Positions 15,588 to 23,604 of a stretch of 64,000 nucleotides of DNA are shown here, piece after piece. Positions within the stretch are counted from its first letter, which is position 1, and every line of letters begins with the position of its first letter. The translations under genes were made by a program, and so were the position numbers. The stretch is from NCBI RefSeq assembly GCF_023101185.1, contig NZ_CP078077.1:2013630-2077629 (forward strand), read 5' to 3'. The notes under the pieces are model-generated. The model saw nothing but the letters and a program-made list of their open reading frames with translations, had not been told where the DNA came from and did not search any database. The stretch is from Microbacterium galbinum (lineage in GTDB: Bacteria > Actinomycetota > Actinomycetes > Actinomycetales > Microbacteriaceae).

Positions 15588-16253
15588 ATGACCGCTTTCG
15601 ATATCGAGGACGAGTTCAACGACAACCTCGGCTATCGCCTGTTGATGAACAGCCCGGTGACGCTGTTCTATCGCCACGAGGTGCTCGACTCGACAGTTGC
15701 GAGCCTTGCCGCACTCGGATATCAGATCAGGTCATTCGACGCGGGGTCGTGGCGCGATGAGCAGGATTTGCACCAAGAGGTGGCCGCGAAGCTCGACTTT
15801 CCGAAGTACTACGGTCGCAACTACGCGGCGCTCAACGACTGCCTTCGTGACCTCGTTCTGCAGGAGTACGGCTGGGATCCCGAGTCGACCGGACTGGTGC
15901 TGGTATTTACCGGCTTCGATGCGTTCGCCCACCGGCTTCCGGAAATCGCGCATGGCGTCCTGCATCTCGCAGCGCATCATTCGAGAGCAGCCTCGCTCAT
16001 CGGTTCCCGATTGATCTGCCTGGTGCAAAGTAGCGATCCCTGGATTCGGTTCGACGATGTCGGCGCCGAGCCGGTCGTGTGGAACGCCGCTGAGTGGCTG
16101 AACTCGGCACGAGAACCTGAACGGCGTGGCGGTGGAGAGTTGCGAAGTAGAGGCTTACTCAGTGCATTCGGTCGTCTCTTCGGAAGACGTGGCCATGCTG
16201 CCCGGCGGGAGCACCGAGCGCGAGACCGTGAACGTCGATCGGAGGATGAGTGA
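15588..16253 (+). CDS. barstar-family (barnase inhibitor-like) immunity protein
   Basis: A 221-residue protein whose centre matches barstar: the helix motif YYGRNYAALNDCLRDL (residues 74-89) is the hallmark that fills the barnase active site, preceded by an LHQEVAAKLDFP helix and followed by GLVLVFTGFDAF. The extra C-terminal 40 residues are basic and low-complexity. Barstars neutralise barnase/EndoU-like RNases in the cytosol. No barnase-like toxin is visible nearby, so it is an orphan immunity gene protecting against RNase tips of other strains or of a lost module. The following gene overlaps by four bases (GTGA). Confidence 0.8.
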   Translation: MTAFDIEDEFNDNLGYRLLMNSPVTLFYRHEVLDSTVASLAALGYQIRSFDAGSWRDEQDLHQEVAAKLDFPKYYGRNYAALNDCLRDLVLQEYGWDPESTGLVLVFTGFDAFAHRLPEIAHGVLHLAAHHSRAASLIGSRLICLVQSSDPWIRFDDVGAEPVVWNAAEWLNSAREPERRGGGELRSRGLLSAFGRLFGRRGHAARREHRARDRERRSEDE

Positions 16254-16492
16254 GCAGCGCATGGAGGCGGAACACGTACCGGTGGCTGAATCTCCTCCTG
16301 TTCTTCGCAGGGGTGGCGCTACTCGCGCTGGCGTACTGGTTGGACGTCCGCGACGGAGTTCCGACGTTGAGGAAGGGCGATCAGCCGTTCGAGGTCGTCC
16401 TGACCGGAGGGCTCGGTTTCGCTGCGCTGGGAAGCGGACTCTACAGATTCTGGAAGAGCTTCAAGAGCGATGATGAACAAAGGAAACGGTGA
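16250..16492 (+). CDS. small two-helix membrane protein
   Basis: An 80-residue protein with helices at about residues 12-29 and 46-64 joined by a charged loop (DVRDGVPTLRKGD), and a lysine-rich end. The start is a GTG overlapping the barstar stop, so it is co-translated with it. No family is recognised; small membrane immunity proteins of this shape often accompany pore-forming or membrane-acting tips. Confidence 0.6.
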   Translation: MSSAWRRNTYRWLNLLLFFAGVALLALAYWLDVRDGVPTLRKGDQPFEVVLTGGLGFAALGSGLYRFWKSFKSDDEQRKR

Positions 16493-16933
16493 GTGGCGCG
16501 CATGATTCAATCCGGGCTGGCATCCTTCGTCGTGCGATCGATGGAGACGCCACTGGCATCCATCACGGAGGTGCTCGGCATCCAGCCCACCGGGGTCATC
16601 CCCAGAGGCACAGTTCTGCGCTCGGGTCGTGTGCAGGAGTGCAACGTCTGGTGCATCGACTCCGACCGGATGGACAACACCGAAGACGACCGAACCGGCA
16701 CTGTCGCGCTGCGCTGGTTGCTCGATGCCTGCCGTCCCGTAGCGGGGAGGGTGCCTCTGCTTCCGGCGGACTGTGAGACCTGCATCTGGTGGACGGCCGA
16801 CTCCGACTCCGCCCAGGGCGGATTCGTGCTGCCGGCCGAGCTGATGGCGCAGGTCGCGGCGCTCGGCGTCGACCTCTACACGACGGTGAACCTCGATGAC
16901 CGAACGGATGCCGAACGCGAGGCTAACGCATGA
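16493..16933 (+). CDS. DUF4279-family protein, probable immunity factor
   Basis: A 146-residue protein with the layout I associate with DUF4279: an N-terminal strand, ITEVLGIQPTGVIPRG, then a tryptophan strand (CNVWCIDSD), a long helix ALRWLLDACRPVAG, and the ending FVLPAELMAQVAALGVDLYTTV. Members are frequent immunity genes in polymorphic-toxin loci. The start GTG is directly after the previous stop, and its own stop overlaps the next ATG, so translation is coupled through the run. Confidence 0.7.
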   Translation: MARMIQSGLASFVVRSMETPLASITEVLGIQPTGVIPRGTVLRSGRVQECNVWCIDSDRMDNTEDDRTGTVALRWLLDACRPVAGRVPLLPADCETCIWWTADSDSAQGGFVLPAELMAQVAALGVDLYTTVNLDDRTDAEREANA

Positions 16934-17490
16934 TCGTGCCTCCGGCGCAGAGCCTTCCGCCGGCAAGCTCGCGCACCGTCTGGAACTGGCTCATCGTCGC
17001 CCTGCCGATCTTGACGTCGATTCTGGCGTTCGGCTACCTCGCTGATTGGCAGCGGATCTTCCCGCAAATCGTCCAACTGATGGTCGATGATGTCGCGCGT
17101 GTAGACCAGCCGACATACGACTCCGCGGGAGTCGCGAGCGAGCTCATGTCGCTGTTCTTCGAACTCTTTTTCAGCCCGTGGCTGTGGACGTCGTTCATTC
17201 TGGGATGGGGCGCGTACGCGGCATCCGTTCGATTCGCCGTGCTTGATGTGCGCGCGCTGACGGGTCGCGGGTTCCTCCAGCCGTTTCCCTGGGCGTGGAC
17301 CTTCCTGTCGCCCCTGGTCTACGTGATCGGGCGACACGTCGTCGTCCGGCGGCAGGGCAGCACCGAGCGTGCGCCGCTGATGGTGTCGGTGATCTCGCAG
17401 TCGCTGGCCTTCGTGGCGATGACGTACTGGACCGTCGTTCTCACCATGCAGGCGCTGGAGCTGATGCTCCCGATGGTGTTCGCACGCTGA
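16930..17490 (+). CDS. four-helix integral membrane protein, unknown
   Basis: A 186-residue protein. Hydrophobic segments lie at about 18-38, 82-102, 120-138 and 150-178. An acidic, probably external loop (QLMVDDVARVDQPTYDS) lies between the first two. The ATG overlaps the DUF4279 stop (ATGA). No catalytic motif is visible. Context suggests a membrane immunity protein. Confidence 0.6.
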   Translation: MIVPPAQSLPPASSRTVWNWLIVALPILTSILAFGYLADWQRIFPQIVQLMVDDVARVDQPTYDSAGVASELMSLFFELFFSPWLWTSFILGWGAYAASVRFAVLDVRALTGRGFLQPFPWAWTFLSPLVYVIGRHVVVRRQGSTERAPLMVSVISQSLAFVAMTYWTVVLTMQALELMLPMVFAR

Positions 17491-17586
17491 AGAACTCGAG
17501 GTTTCTCGTCTCGTTCGCGTAACAGGTGGCGTAGCGCCGTCATGTTCGACGCAGCAGGTCGTCTTATTCATGAGGGGGTGATTCTG

Positions 17587-18171
17587 GTGCGACCAGAAGC
17601 AGGCATAGGTGGCGCGTCGGTAATGTCGCTGCGCACGCGTGCGGTCTGGCAGACGATCATCGCGGCGTTCGCATATCTCGGGCTCGCGGCGCTCGCGCTG
17701 GCGATCTCCGTCGGGTCGTGGACACCGTCCTTCACCGCCGCCTGGGAGCTTCTCGCACAAGAGCGCCGCGACGCCCTCGCGCGCAACATTGCTGCTCTTC
17801 CCGTGGCGTTCACCGTCGCAGTGGTGGTCTGCGTGCTGGTGCGGCTGATGATTCGCGAGACGGGCGTTCCGTGGCACCTCTCCGTCAGCGGGGCGATCGC
17901 CGCATCGTGCGGGCCAGTCACATTCTGGCTCGGGTTCGTCGTCGACGAGGTGCAGGTCGAGGGCTGGGCCCGCGCCGTGCCGATGTGGATGGTGCTGGGG
18001 AGCGCGCTGTTCGTGGGCGTTGGCCTGATCTGGATGTTCGTCCGGCGTGTGATCGCGGTCGAGGCGGTGCCGTCGGTGTCTTCTGGAGTGGAAGAAGGAG
18101 CATTGGCTGCGATGGTGAAGTCATGTGGGGTCGCTGATGCGGTGGGGAACAGGAGGTCCCTCAATGACTGA
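17587..18171 (+). CDS. four-helix membrane protein, unknown
   Basis: A protein of 194 residues if the GTG at 17587 is used (GAGGGGG lies upstream); an ATG at 17542 and one at 17623 are alternatives. Four hydrophobic segments in the first 155 residues flank a helix LLAQERRDALARN, and the tail is polar. It is similar in build but not in sequence to the preceding membrane protein. The stop overlaps the ATG of the next gene. Confidence 0.55.
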   Translation: MRPEAGIGGASVMSLRTRAVWQTIIAAFAYLGLAALALAISVGSWTPSFTAAWELLAQERRDALARNIAALPVAFTVAVVVCVLVRLMIRETGVPWHLSVSGAIAASCGPVTFWLGFVVDEVQVEGWARAVPMWMVLGSALFVGVGLIWMFVRRVIAVEAVPSVSSGVEEGALAAMVKSCGVADAVGNRRSLND

Positions 18172-18874
18172 AACCCCCGAACTCCGATTCTTCGACGCGA
18201 TCGTCCGCGCGGTGCACGCGAGGGGCGAAGATTGGAGCCTCCGCGTCATCGATGCCGCGGTGGCCGCCCTCGTCGACGACCTCGACAGCCCGAGCCTGCG
18301 GATTCTCGCCGGGCAGCCGGCCAACGACGAGGTCGCCACCGAGCGGCTTCTCCTCGCTACGTGCGAAGAGCTCGGCATTCCCCACCCGCCCAGACGAGAA
18401 CGATGGGTGTCGCGCGTGATTGACGGGCGTCGCTGGGAGCGCATCGCGAGTGACAGCATCCGCTTCGCGATCGAGCCGTCGGAGGCGAGCAGCACGGGAG
18501 TGGAGCTGTGCATCTACATCAATGATGTCTCGGTCGCCGCCAGCCTCTCCTCCGGCCTCCACCCCGTCGACATCGACCACTTCACGGTCGAGGTCGACGA
18601 GCGGCGTGCGCTGATCTCATCGTGCCCGGGATGTGGGGATTCCGAGTGTGGCTGGGTCGACATCGACATCTCGCCCGATGGCAAGGCCGTTCACTGGGAT
18701 TGGGTGAGCGGCGTGCCGAACGGTGTTGACGCGGTGTCTCCTTCCCTGTTGGCGCATACGAAAAGGAGGTCGAGCGCGTCCGGGCCGATCGCTCGTGGGA
18801 GACTCCGATGGATGCCGCACGGCGCCTGGTGTTCGGTCGGGTGGATCACGAGCTCCTCAGCGAGCGCGGGGTGA
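18164..18874 (+). CDS. N-terminal part of a split protein with a CPGCG...C motif
   Basis: Starts at the ATG at 18164 behind a perfect AGGAGG and overlapping the previous stop. The first 185 residues are a mixed alpha/beta domain with SCPGCGDSECGWVDIDI followed by VHWDW, a Cys-rich turn seen in uncharacterised immunity-like proteins. After residue 185 the frame turns to low-complexity and ends at 18874, while good coding sequence resumes in another frame. The two pieces therefore probably form one protein of about 545 residues with a frameshift between 18727 and 18757. Confidence 0.55.
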   Translation: MTETPELRFFDAIVRAVHARGEDWSLRVIDAAVAALVDDLDSPSLRILAGQPANDEVATERLLLATCEELGIPHPPRRERWVSRVIDGRRWERIASDSIRFAIEPSEASSTGVELCIYINDVSVAASLSSGLHPVDIDHFTVEVDERRALISSCPGCGDSECGWVDIDISPDGKAVHWDWVSGVPNGVDAVSPSLLAHTKRRSSASGPIARGRLRWMPHGAWCSVGWITSSSASAG

Positions 18875-19806
18875 AGCTCGACTGGGTCGGTCCCGACCAT
18901 GATGATCCTGCACGGATCAGAGTGTGGCTTTCATCTCTCATCGACCGGGATCCCGAGCATCCGTTCCAGGTCTTCTTGCGATTCCCCGGAGACGGGTCAC
19001 CTGCCGAAGCCAGCGCCGCCGAGATCGTTCGAACACTTTCGCGACCGCCTGAAGAGTGGCGCGCGACCTACCTCATGAACAACTCGCGAGACGAACACCT
19101 GGCGCCGTCGATCGCAGGTCCGCTCTGGCGGCGGCGGTCGAACCCGGGTGAGCCGCCCGCTGTGGAGGCGCGCGAACTCGGGCCGATCGCCAGCGAACCC
19201 CGCTGGTCGGAATGGCTCGCCACCTACGTCTTCGACCCGCGCACGTGCGACAAGACCCTCCGCGAGATCGAGAACATCGACACTCGTGCGGATAACGCCA
19301 AGATCGTCACGCGCGGGATCGCTGCGGGGTTGATCGTGTTGCTCGGCGCGGGCGTACTCGTCGGCACGACCGTTCTGGCGGACGGCATGCACGATCCGCC
19401 CTTGTGGATGCGACTTCTGCTCCTCACGTTCGGCCTCCTCACGGTCCTCGGGCTCGGCCTCTCGATTTGGCGCATCGGCGGCGGGAGCGTTGCGCGCACG
19501 GAGGCCGCGCGGACGCGCGCGATCGAGGCGCTGGAGAACGACAGCCGACGGATGCTCCCGCGCACAGTTCTCCGCGACTTCTACGTCTCCGATCGCGTGA
19601 GCGACAGCGATGTGTGGGATGCAGCGCAGCAGCTGCACGCGCTCGACGCCGCGTGGGCCGGCTACGCCGAGTTACGCGAGCGCCGCAACCTCACTCTGGG
19701 TCAGGAACTGGAGATACTGGAGGCCGAGGCGTCTGCCCGCATCGTGCTGGATGCTGTCGGCGAGCTGCTGAACCCCGGGTCCGCGCCGGCGGAGGAACAG
19801 TGGTGA
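18730..19806 (+). CDS. C-terminal part of the split protein, two membrane helices
   Basis: Coding sequence is convincing from about 18730 (GVSFPVGAYEKEVERVRADR), upstream of the first ATG in this frame at 18808, which argues that it is the continuation of the preceding frame. It contains a soluble domain, then two membrane helices (about 19309-19380 and 19400-19470), then a helical cytosolic tail rich in Arg and Glu. If it is really separate, the protein from ATG 18808 has 332 residues. No function is recognised. A 15-codon scrap (GRFVPIPKDVNEW) follows at 19803-19850. Confidence 0.5.
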   Translation, partial: RGVSFPVGAYEKEVERVRADRSWETPMDAARRLVFGRVDHELLSERGVKLDWVGPDHDDPARIRVWLSSLIDRDPEHPFQVFLRFPGDGSPAEASAAEIVRTLSRPPEEWRATYLMNNSRDEHLAPSIAGPLWRRRSNPGEPPAVEARELGPIASEPRWSEWLATYVFDPRTCDKTLREIENIDTRADNAKIVTRGIAAGLIVLLGAGVLVGTTVLADGMHDPPLWMRLLLLTFGLLTVLGLGLSIWRIGGGSVARTEAARTRAIEALENDSRRMLPRTVLRDFYVSDRVSDSDVWDAAQQLHALDAAWAGYAELRERRNLTLGQELEILEAEASARIVLDAVGELLNPGSAPAEEQW

Positions 19807-19854
19807 GTGGGCGGTTCGTGCCGATCCCGAAGGACGTGAACGAGTGGTGAGTCG

Positions 19855-20376
19855 ATGAGGCTTGAACTCGACATTCGGTTTCTCAGTCGCTCCGGAGTTG
19901 ATCTCACGGTTGACGACCTGCGACTCGGGCTATCGCTTGGCATCGTGAAGCCGACGACTGTCGTCGCTCTGGCGAAGCGCGCTGATCTCGAATCGCCTGT
20001 CGACCCGGTCATCCAGCAGCTCTCGGAGCTCGATGGCAGCGCGATCGCGGATATTCGGGAGATCCTCGGTGTGGGAGAACAGGCGACGCTCGAGCTGGAG
20101 CTGTCTGTCCGAAAGTGGCTCTATCTCGAGCTGCTCGCGACGTACGAACTCAGGGAGAATCTGAGAGATCCTTTCGAGTTCGTCGAACTGATCTACGCCG
20201 ACTTCGGCTACCCGGAGTCGGTGGCACCGTTCGTGAGATACATGCCGCTGGAGGAAGGCGCCCCCTCTGGCTTGGCGGTCATGACGGAGAGCTGGCGACA
20301 GTACTTGATGAGTGAAGCGGAGGATCTCGTGTGCTCGCGTGAAGATCAGCCGGGCGACCCGGTTGAGGAGCGCTAG
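19855..20376 (+). CDS. DUF2247-family protein, probable immunity factor
   Basis: A 173-residue protein with the DUF2247 pattern: an N-terminal LTVDDLRLGLSLGIV, a central helix ELSVRKWLYLELLATYELRE, and the near-diagnostic IYADFGYPESVAPFVRYMP. The family is widespread beside Rhs, CdiA and WapA-type toxins and is cytosolic. It is the last plus-strand gene of the island; the next gene is on the opposite strand and belongs to the conserved backbone. Confidence 0.75.
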   Translation: MRLELDIRFLSRSGVDLTVDDLRLGLSLGIVKPTTVVALAKRADLESPVDPVIQQLSELDGSAIADIREILGVGEQATLELELSVRKWLYLELLATYELRENLRDPFEFVELIYADFGYPESVAPFVRYMPLEEGAPSGLAVMTESWRQYLMSEAEDLVCSREDQPGDPVEER

Positions 20377-20380
20377 ACCC

Positions 20381-21322
20381 CTACCCCTCCACCAGGCTCG
20401 TGATCGCCGGATCCCGCCGCGCGACCTCCACCGCGGTCGCGACGATCACTTTCCGCATGGCCGACACCGCGATCGCCGGCCGTACGTCCGAGCGGTGCGC
20501 GAGGCTGACCGTGCGGGTCATCATGGGGTGCGACAGGCGCATCGAGCGCAGTTCGGGTCGGTCGAGCAGAACCATCGCGGGCACGACGGCGACGCCGAGG
20601 CCGCGTTCGACGAAGCGCAGCACGGCGTCCATCTCGGCGCCGGCGAGCACGGGCACGGGTTCGAGGCCCTCGCTGCGGAACGCGGCATCCGTCGTCGCGC
20701 GCAGTTCGTACGTCTCGTCGAAGACGATGAGCGGCAGGGTGGCGAGTTCGTCGAGGCCGATGGCGGATGCCGTCGACACGGGCGGCTGAGACGCCGACGA
20801 CACGACGACGAGCTCTTCGGCGAGCAGCGGCATCCGCGTCAGGCTCACGCCCGCGGGCGGCGGGCCGGCCGATTCGGTGATGAGCGCCATGTCGACCGCG
20901 CCGACCGCGACCTGCTCGACCAGCGCGCGCGAGCCGGCCTCGGCGAGCTGCAGCTCGACGCCGGGGTGAGCGACGTGGAAGGCCGCGAGCGCCTCGGCGA
21001 CGAGGCTCATGCACAGGGTGGGCGGGGCACCCAGGCGCACGCGTCCACGACGGATGCCGGCGAGTTCACCCATCTCCTCCTTGATCGCTTCGGCCTCGGC
21101 GAGCATGCGCTGGGCGCGGGGGAGCAGCGTCTCGCCGGCGGAGGTGAGGGCGATGTGGCCGCGCGCGCGGTGGAAGAGTTCGGCGCCGAGTTCGCGTTCG
21201 AGCGTCGAGATCTGCCGACTGAGCGACGGCTGCGCGAGGTGCAGCGATTCGGACGCCCGCGTGAAGTGCCCGAGGCGGGCGACCTCGACGAAACCGCGCA
21301 ACTGCTCGAGGTTCATGTCCAT
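20381..21322 (-). CDS. LysR-family transcriptional regulator
   Basis: A 313-residue protein with the standard LysR length. The winged helix-turn-helix is at residues 4-62 (FVEVARLGHFTRASESLHLAQPS then SRQISTLERELG), and the periplasmic-binding-like effector domain runs from about 92 to the end. It is divergent from the FAD flavoprotein gene, with 71 bases between the starts, so it most likely controls that gene and itself. A TTAGG-GTGA-CCTAA palindrome at 21366-21379 is a candidate operator. Confidence 0.9.
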   Translation of the reverse strand: MDMNLEQLRGFVEVARLGHFTRASESLHLAQPSLSRQISTLERELGAELFHRARGHIALTSAGETLLPRAQRMLAEAEAIKEEMGELAGIRRGRVRLGAPPTLCMSLVAEALAAFHVAHPGVELQLAEAGSRALVEQVAVGAVDMALITESAGPPPAGVSLTRMPLLAEELVVVSSASQPPVSTASAIGLDELATLPLIVFDETYELRATTDAAFRSEGLEPVPVLAGAEMDAVLRFVERGLGVAVVPAMVLLDRPELRSMRLSHPMMTRTVSLAHRSDVRPAIAVSAMRKVIVATAVEVARRDPAITSLVEG

Positions 21323-21365
21323 AGGCTACCAACATGGTTCGAAGAGGAACTATGCATTGGAGTTA

Positions 21366-21384
21366 TTAGGGTGACCTAACTAGC
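21366..21384. promoter_or_regulatory. palindrome between LysR and flavoprotein genes
   Basis: TTAGGGTGACCTAA (21366-21379) is a 14-bp dyad 15 bases before the flavoprotein start. It fits the T-N11-A shape of LysR operators. Extended to 19 bases it matches the DtxR/IdeR iron-box consensus at 12 of 19 positions, weaker than the sites near 49.0 kb. Confidence 0.45.
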
Positions 21385-21393
21385 GTCGAGAGC

Positions 21394-23124
21394 ATGAGTA
21401 CTCGCGAACGTCAGATCTCCACCACGATCCTCGTCATCGGCACCGGCGGATCCGGGCTGCGCGCGGCGATCGAGGTCGCCGAACACGGCATCGACGTCCT
21501 CGCCGTCGGCAAACGCCCCCGACAGGATGCCCACACCTCCCTCGCCGCCGGTGGCATCAACGCCGCCCTCGGCACCATGGACGCCGACGACAGCTGGCAG
21601 CAGCACGCCGCCGACACCATCAAGGAGAGCTACCTGCTCGCCAACCCCCACACCGTCGAGATCGTCACGCAGGGCGCCGAACGCGGCATCCGCGACCTCG
21701 AACGCTGGGGCATGGACTTCGCCCGCGAAGACGACGGACGCATCTCGCAGCGCTTCTTCGGCGCGCACACCTTCCGCCGCACCGCCTTCTCGGGCGACTA
21801 CACCGGCCTCGAGATCCAGCGCACCCTCGTGCGCAAGGCCGAGCAGCTCGAGGTGCCCATCCTCGACAACGTCTACATCACCCGCCTGCTCGTGCGCGAC
21901 AACGTCGTCTTCGGCGCCTACGGCTTCGACCAGGCCGACGGCACCCGCTACCTGATCCACGCGGATGCCGTCATCCTCGCCGCCGGTGGACACAACCGCA
22001 TCTGGCGCCGCACCTCCTCGCGCCGCGACGAGAACACCGGCGACTCCTTCCGCCTCGCCGTCGACGCCGGCGCCCGCCTGCGCGACCCCGAGCTCGTGCA
22101 GTTCCACCCGTCCGGCATCATCGAGCCCGAGAACGCCGCCGGCACCCTCATCTCCGAGGCGGCGCGCGGTGAGGGCGGCATCCTGCGCAACGCCCTCGGC
22201 GAGCGCTTCATGTCGAACTACGATCCCGAGCGCATGGAGCTGTCGACCCGCGACCGCGTCGCGCTCGCCGCGTACACCGAGATCAAAGAGGGGCGCGGCA
22301 CCGAGAACGGCGGCGTCTGGCTCGACGTCTCGCACCTGCCGCGCGAGACGATCATGACCCGCCTGCCCCGCGTCTACCAGACGATGATGGAGCTGCAGAT
22401 GCTCGACATCACCACCGACCCGATCGAGATCGCGCCGACCGCGCACTACTCGATGGGCGGCGTGTGGGTGCGGCCCGAAGACCACCAGACCGACGTCGAC
22501 GGCCTCTACGCCATCGGCGAGGCCTCGAGCGGACTCCACGGCGCCAACCGCCTCGGTGGCAACTCGCTCATCGAACTGCTCGTCTACGGACGCATCGTCG
22601 GCCAGGCCGCGATGGATCACGCGGCCTCCCTCGAGGCTCAGAAACGATCAGCGGATGCCGTCGCCGGCGCACGAGCCGAGATCGACGACCTCCTGGCCGC
22701 CGACGGACGCGAGAACGTGCGCGCCCTGCAGCGCGCGATCCGCAACACCATGACCGAGCACGCCGGCGTCGTGCGCTCGGAGGAGGGGCTGCGTCAGGGT
22801 CTCGCCGAACTCGACCTCATCGATGGGCGTATGGAAGACATCGGCATCCACCCCGACATCGCCGGGTTCCAGGACCTCGCGCACGCCTTCGACCTCAAGG
22901 CCTCGGCGCTTGCGGCGCGGGCGACGATGGAGGCGGCGCTCGAGCGTCGTGAGACCCGCGGATGCCACAACCGCAGCGACTTCCCCGACACCGACCCGAC
23001 GCTGCAGGTGAACCTCGTCTGGTCGCCGCGCGACGGCGTGAGGCGCGAGGCGATCCCCGAGATCCCCGAGGAGATCGCCGAGCTCATGCGCGAGGTCGAC
23101 ACGGCGGGCAAGCTCGTCGAGTAG
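21394..23124 (+). CDS. FAD-dependent fumarate reductase/succinate dehydrogenase flavoprotein-like enzyme
   Basis: A 576-residue protein. The FAD dinucleotide site GTGGSG is at 16-21. The family landmarks follow: AHTSLAAGGINAALG near the FAD pyrophosphate, the substrate-capping segment with QFHPSG, EAARGEGG and SMGG, and the C-terminal GEASSGLHGANRLGGNSL. The QFHPSG and Arg-rich loops correspond to the fumarate-binding part of FrdA/SdhA and L-aspartate oxidase. No iron-sulfur or membrane-anchor subunit is adjacent, so it probably acts as a stand-alone soluble dehydrogenase on a dicarboxylate-like substrate. The divergent LysR regulator suggests inducible use. NadB is an alternative identity, but no other NAD-biosynthesis gene is near. 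Confidence 0.8.
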   Translation: MSTRERQISTTILVIGTGGSGLRAAIEVAEHGIDVLAVGKRPRQDAHTSLAAGGINAALGTMDADDSWQQHAADTIKESYLLANPHTVEIVTQGAERGIRDLERWGMDFAREDDGRISQRFFGAHTFRRTAFSGDYTGLEIQRTLVRKAEQLEVPILDNVYITRLLVRDNVVFGAYGFDQADGTRYLIHADAVILAAGGHNRIWRRTSSRRDENTGDSFRLAVDAGARLRDPELVQFHPSGIIEPENAAGTLISEAARGEGGILRNALGERFMSNYDPERMELSTRDRVALAAYTEIKEGRGTENGGVWLDVSHLPRETIMTRLPRVYQTMMELQMLDITTDPIEIAPTAHYSMGGVWVRPEDHQTDVDGLYAIGEASSGLHGANRLGGNSLIELLVYGRIVGQAAMDHAASLEAQKRSADAVAGARAEIDDLLAADGRENVRALQRAIRNTMTEHAGVVRSEEGLRQGLAELDLIDGRMEDIGIHPDIAGFQDLAHAFDLKASALAARATMEAALERRETRGCHNRSDFPDTDPTLQVNLVWSPRDGVRREAIPEIPEEIAELMREVDTAGKLVE

Positions 23125-23140
23125 GGGTTTCCCATGGCGG

Positions 23141-23240
23141 GGCGCTTCGACAGGCTCAGCGACCCAGTTTCGGTCCGCGACCCAGTTCTGGTCCGCGACC
23201 GAGCCGCGCTAGTGGGTCCCTGAGCCTGTCGAAGGGCCCA
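23141..23240. repeat. CTTCGACAGGCTCAG palindromic repeat, copy 3
   Basis: GCGCTTCGACAGGCTCAGCG near 23142 faces GGTCCCTGAGCCTGTCGAAG at 23215-23234, enclosing a short tandem of CGACCCAGTTYYGGTCCG. It fills the gap between convergent genes. Confidence 0.8.
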
Positions 23241-23254
23241 CACCCCGCGGAAAC

Positions 23255-23530
23255 TCAGTCCTCGGTGTCGACGACCCCGATGCCGACCGCCTCATGGTCG
23301 GGTTCGGGCTCGTCGCGCTTCGGGGCCTTGGGCTCCTCGCCCGGGTCCTTCTCGGTGCTCGGCTCCTGCAGGTCTTCGGTGCTCGGCACCTCGCTCGGAT
23401 CAGCGTCTTCGGGTGACTCGGCCGCATCCGGCGTGGTCACTTCGCCCTCGGCATCCGATGCCGGAGTCGGCGTGGGCGTCTGCGCCTCGGCGGAGAGGTC
23501 GTCGGTGGGTTCGGGGGTGCTGTTCGTCAT
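23255..23530 (-). CDS. acidic, disordered small protein
   Basis: A 91-residue protein made almost only of Glu, Asp, Pro, Thr, Ser and Ala, with no hydrophobic segment and no cysteine. It is predicted disordered and cytosolic. It lies downstream of, and on the same strand as, the membrane protein gene at 23605. Similar short acidic proteins are scattered in Microbacteriaceae; the function is unknown. Confidence 0.55.
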   Translation of the reverse strand: MTNSTPEPTDDLSAEAQTPTPTPASDAEGEVTTPDAAESPEDADPSEVPSTEDLQEPSTEKDPGEEPKAPKRDEPEPDHEAVGIGVVDTED

Positions 23531-23604
23531 GATCGCTCCCTTCGCGATGTCTGACGTTCAGGATGCCGTCGCAGCTGCCCCGCTTGAAGGGGCTTGACGC
23601 GCGC

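Noticed and set aside
20377..20400. Direct repeat of the tRNA-Arg 3-prime end as an island attachment site
   Set aside because: I compared TTCGAGTCCCTTCGGGCGC with the sequence around 20.38 kb and saw no copy.
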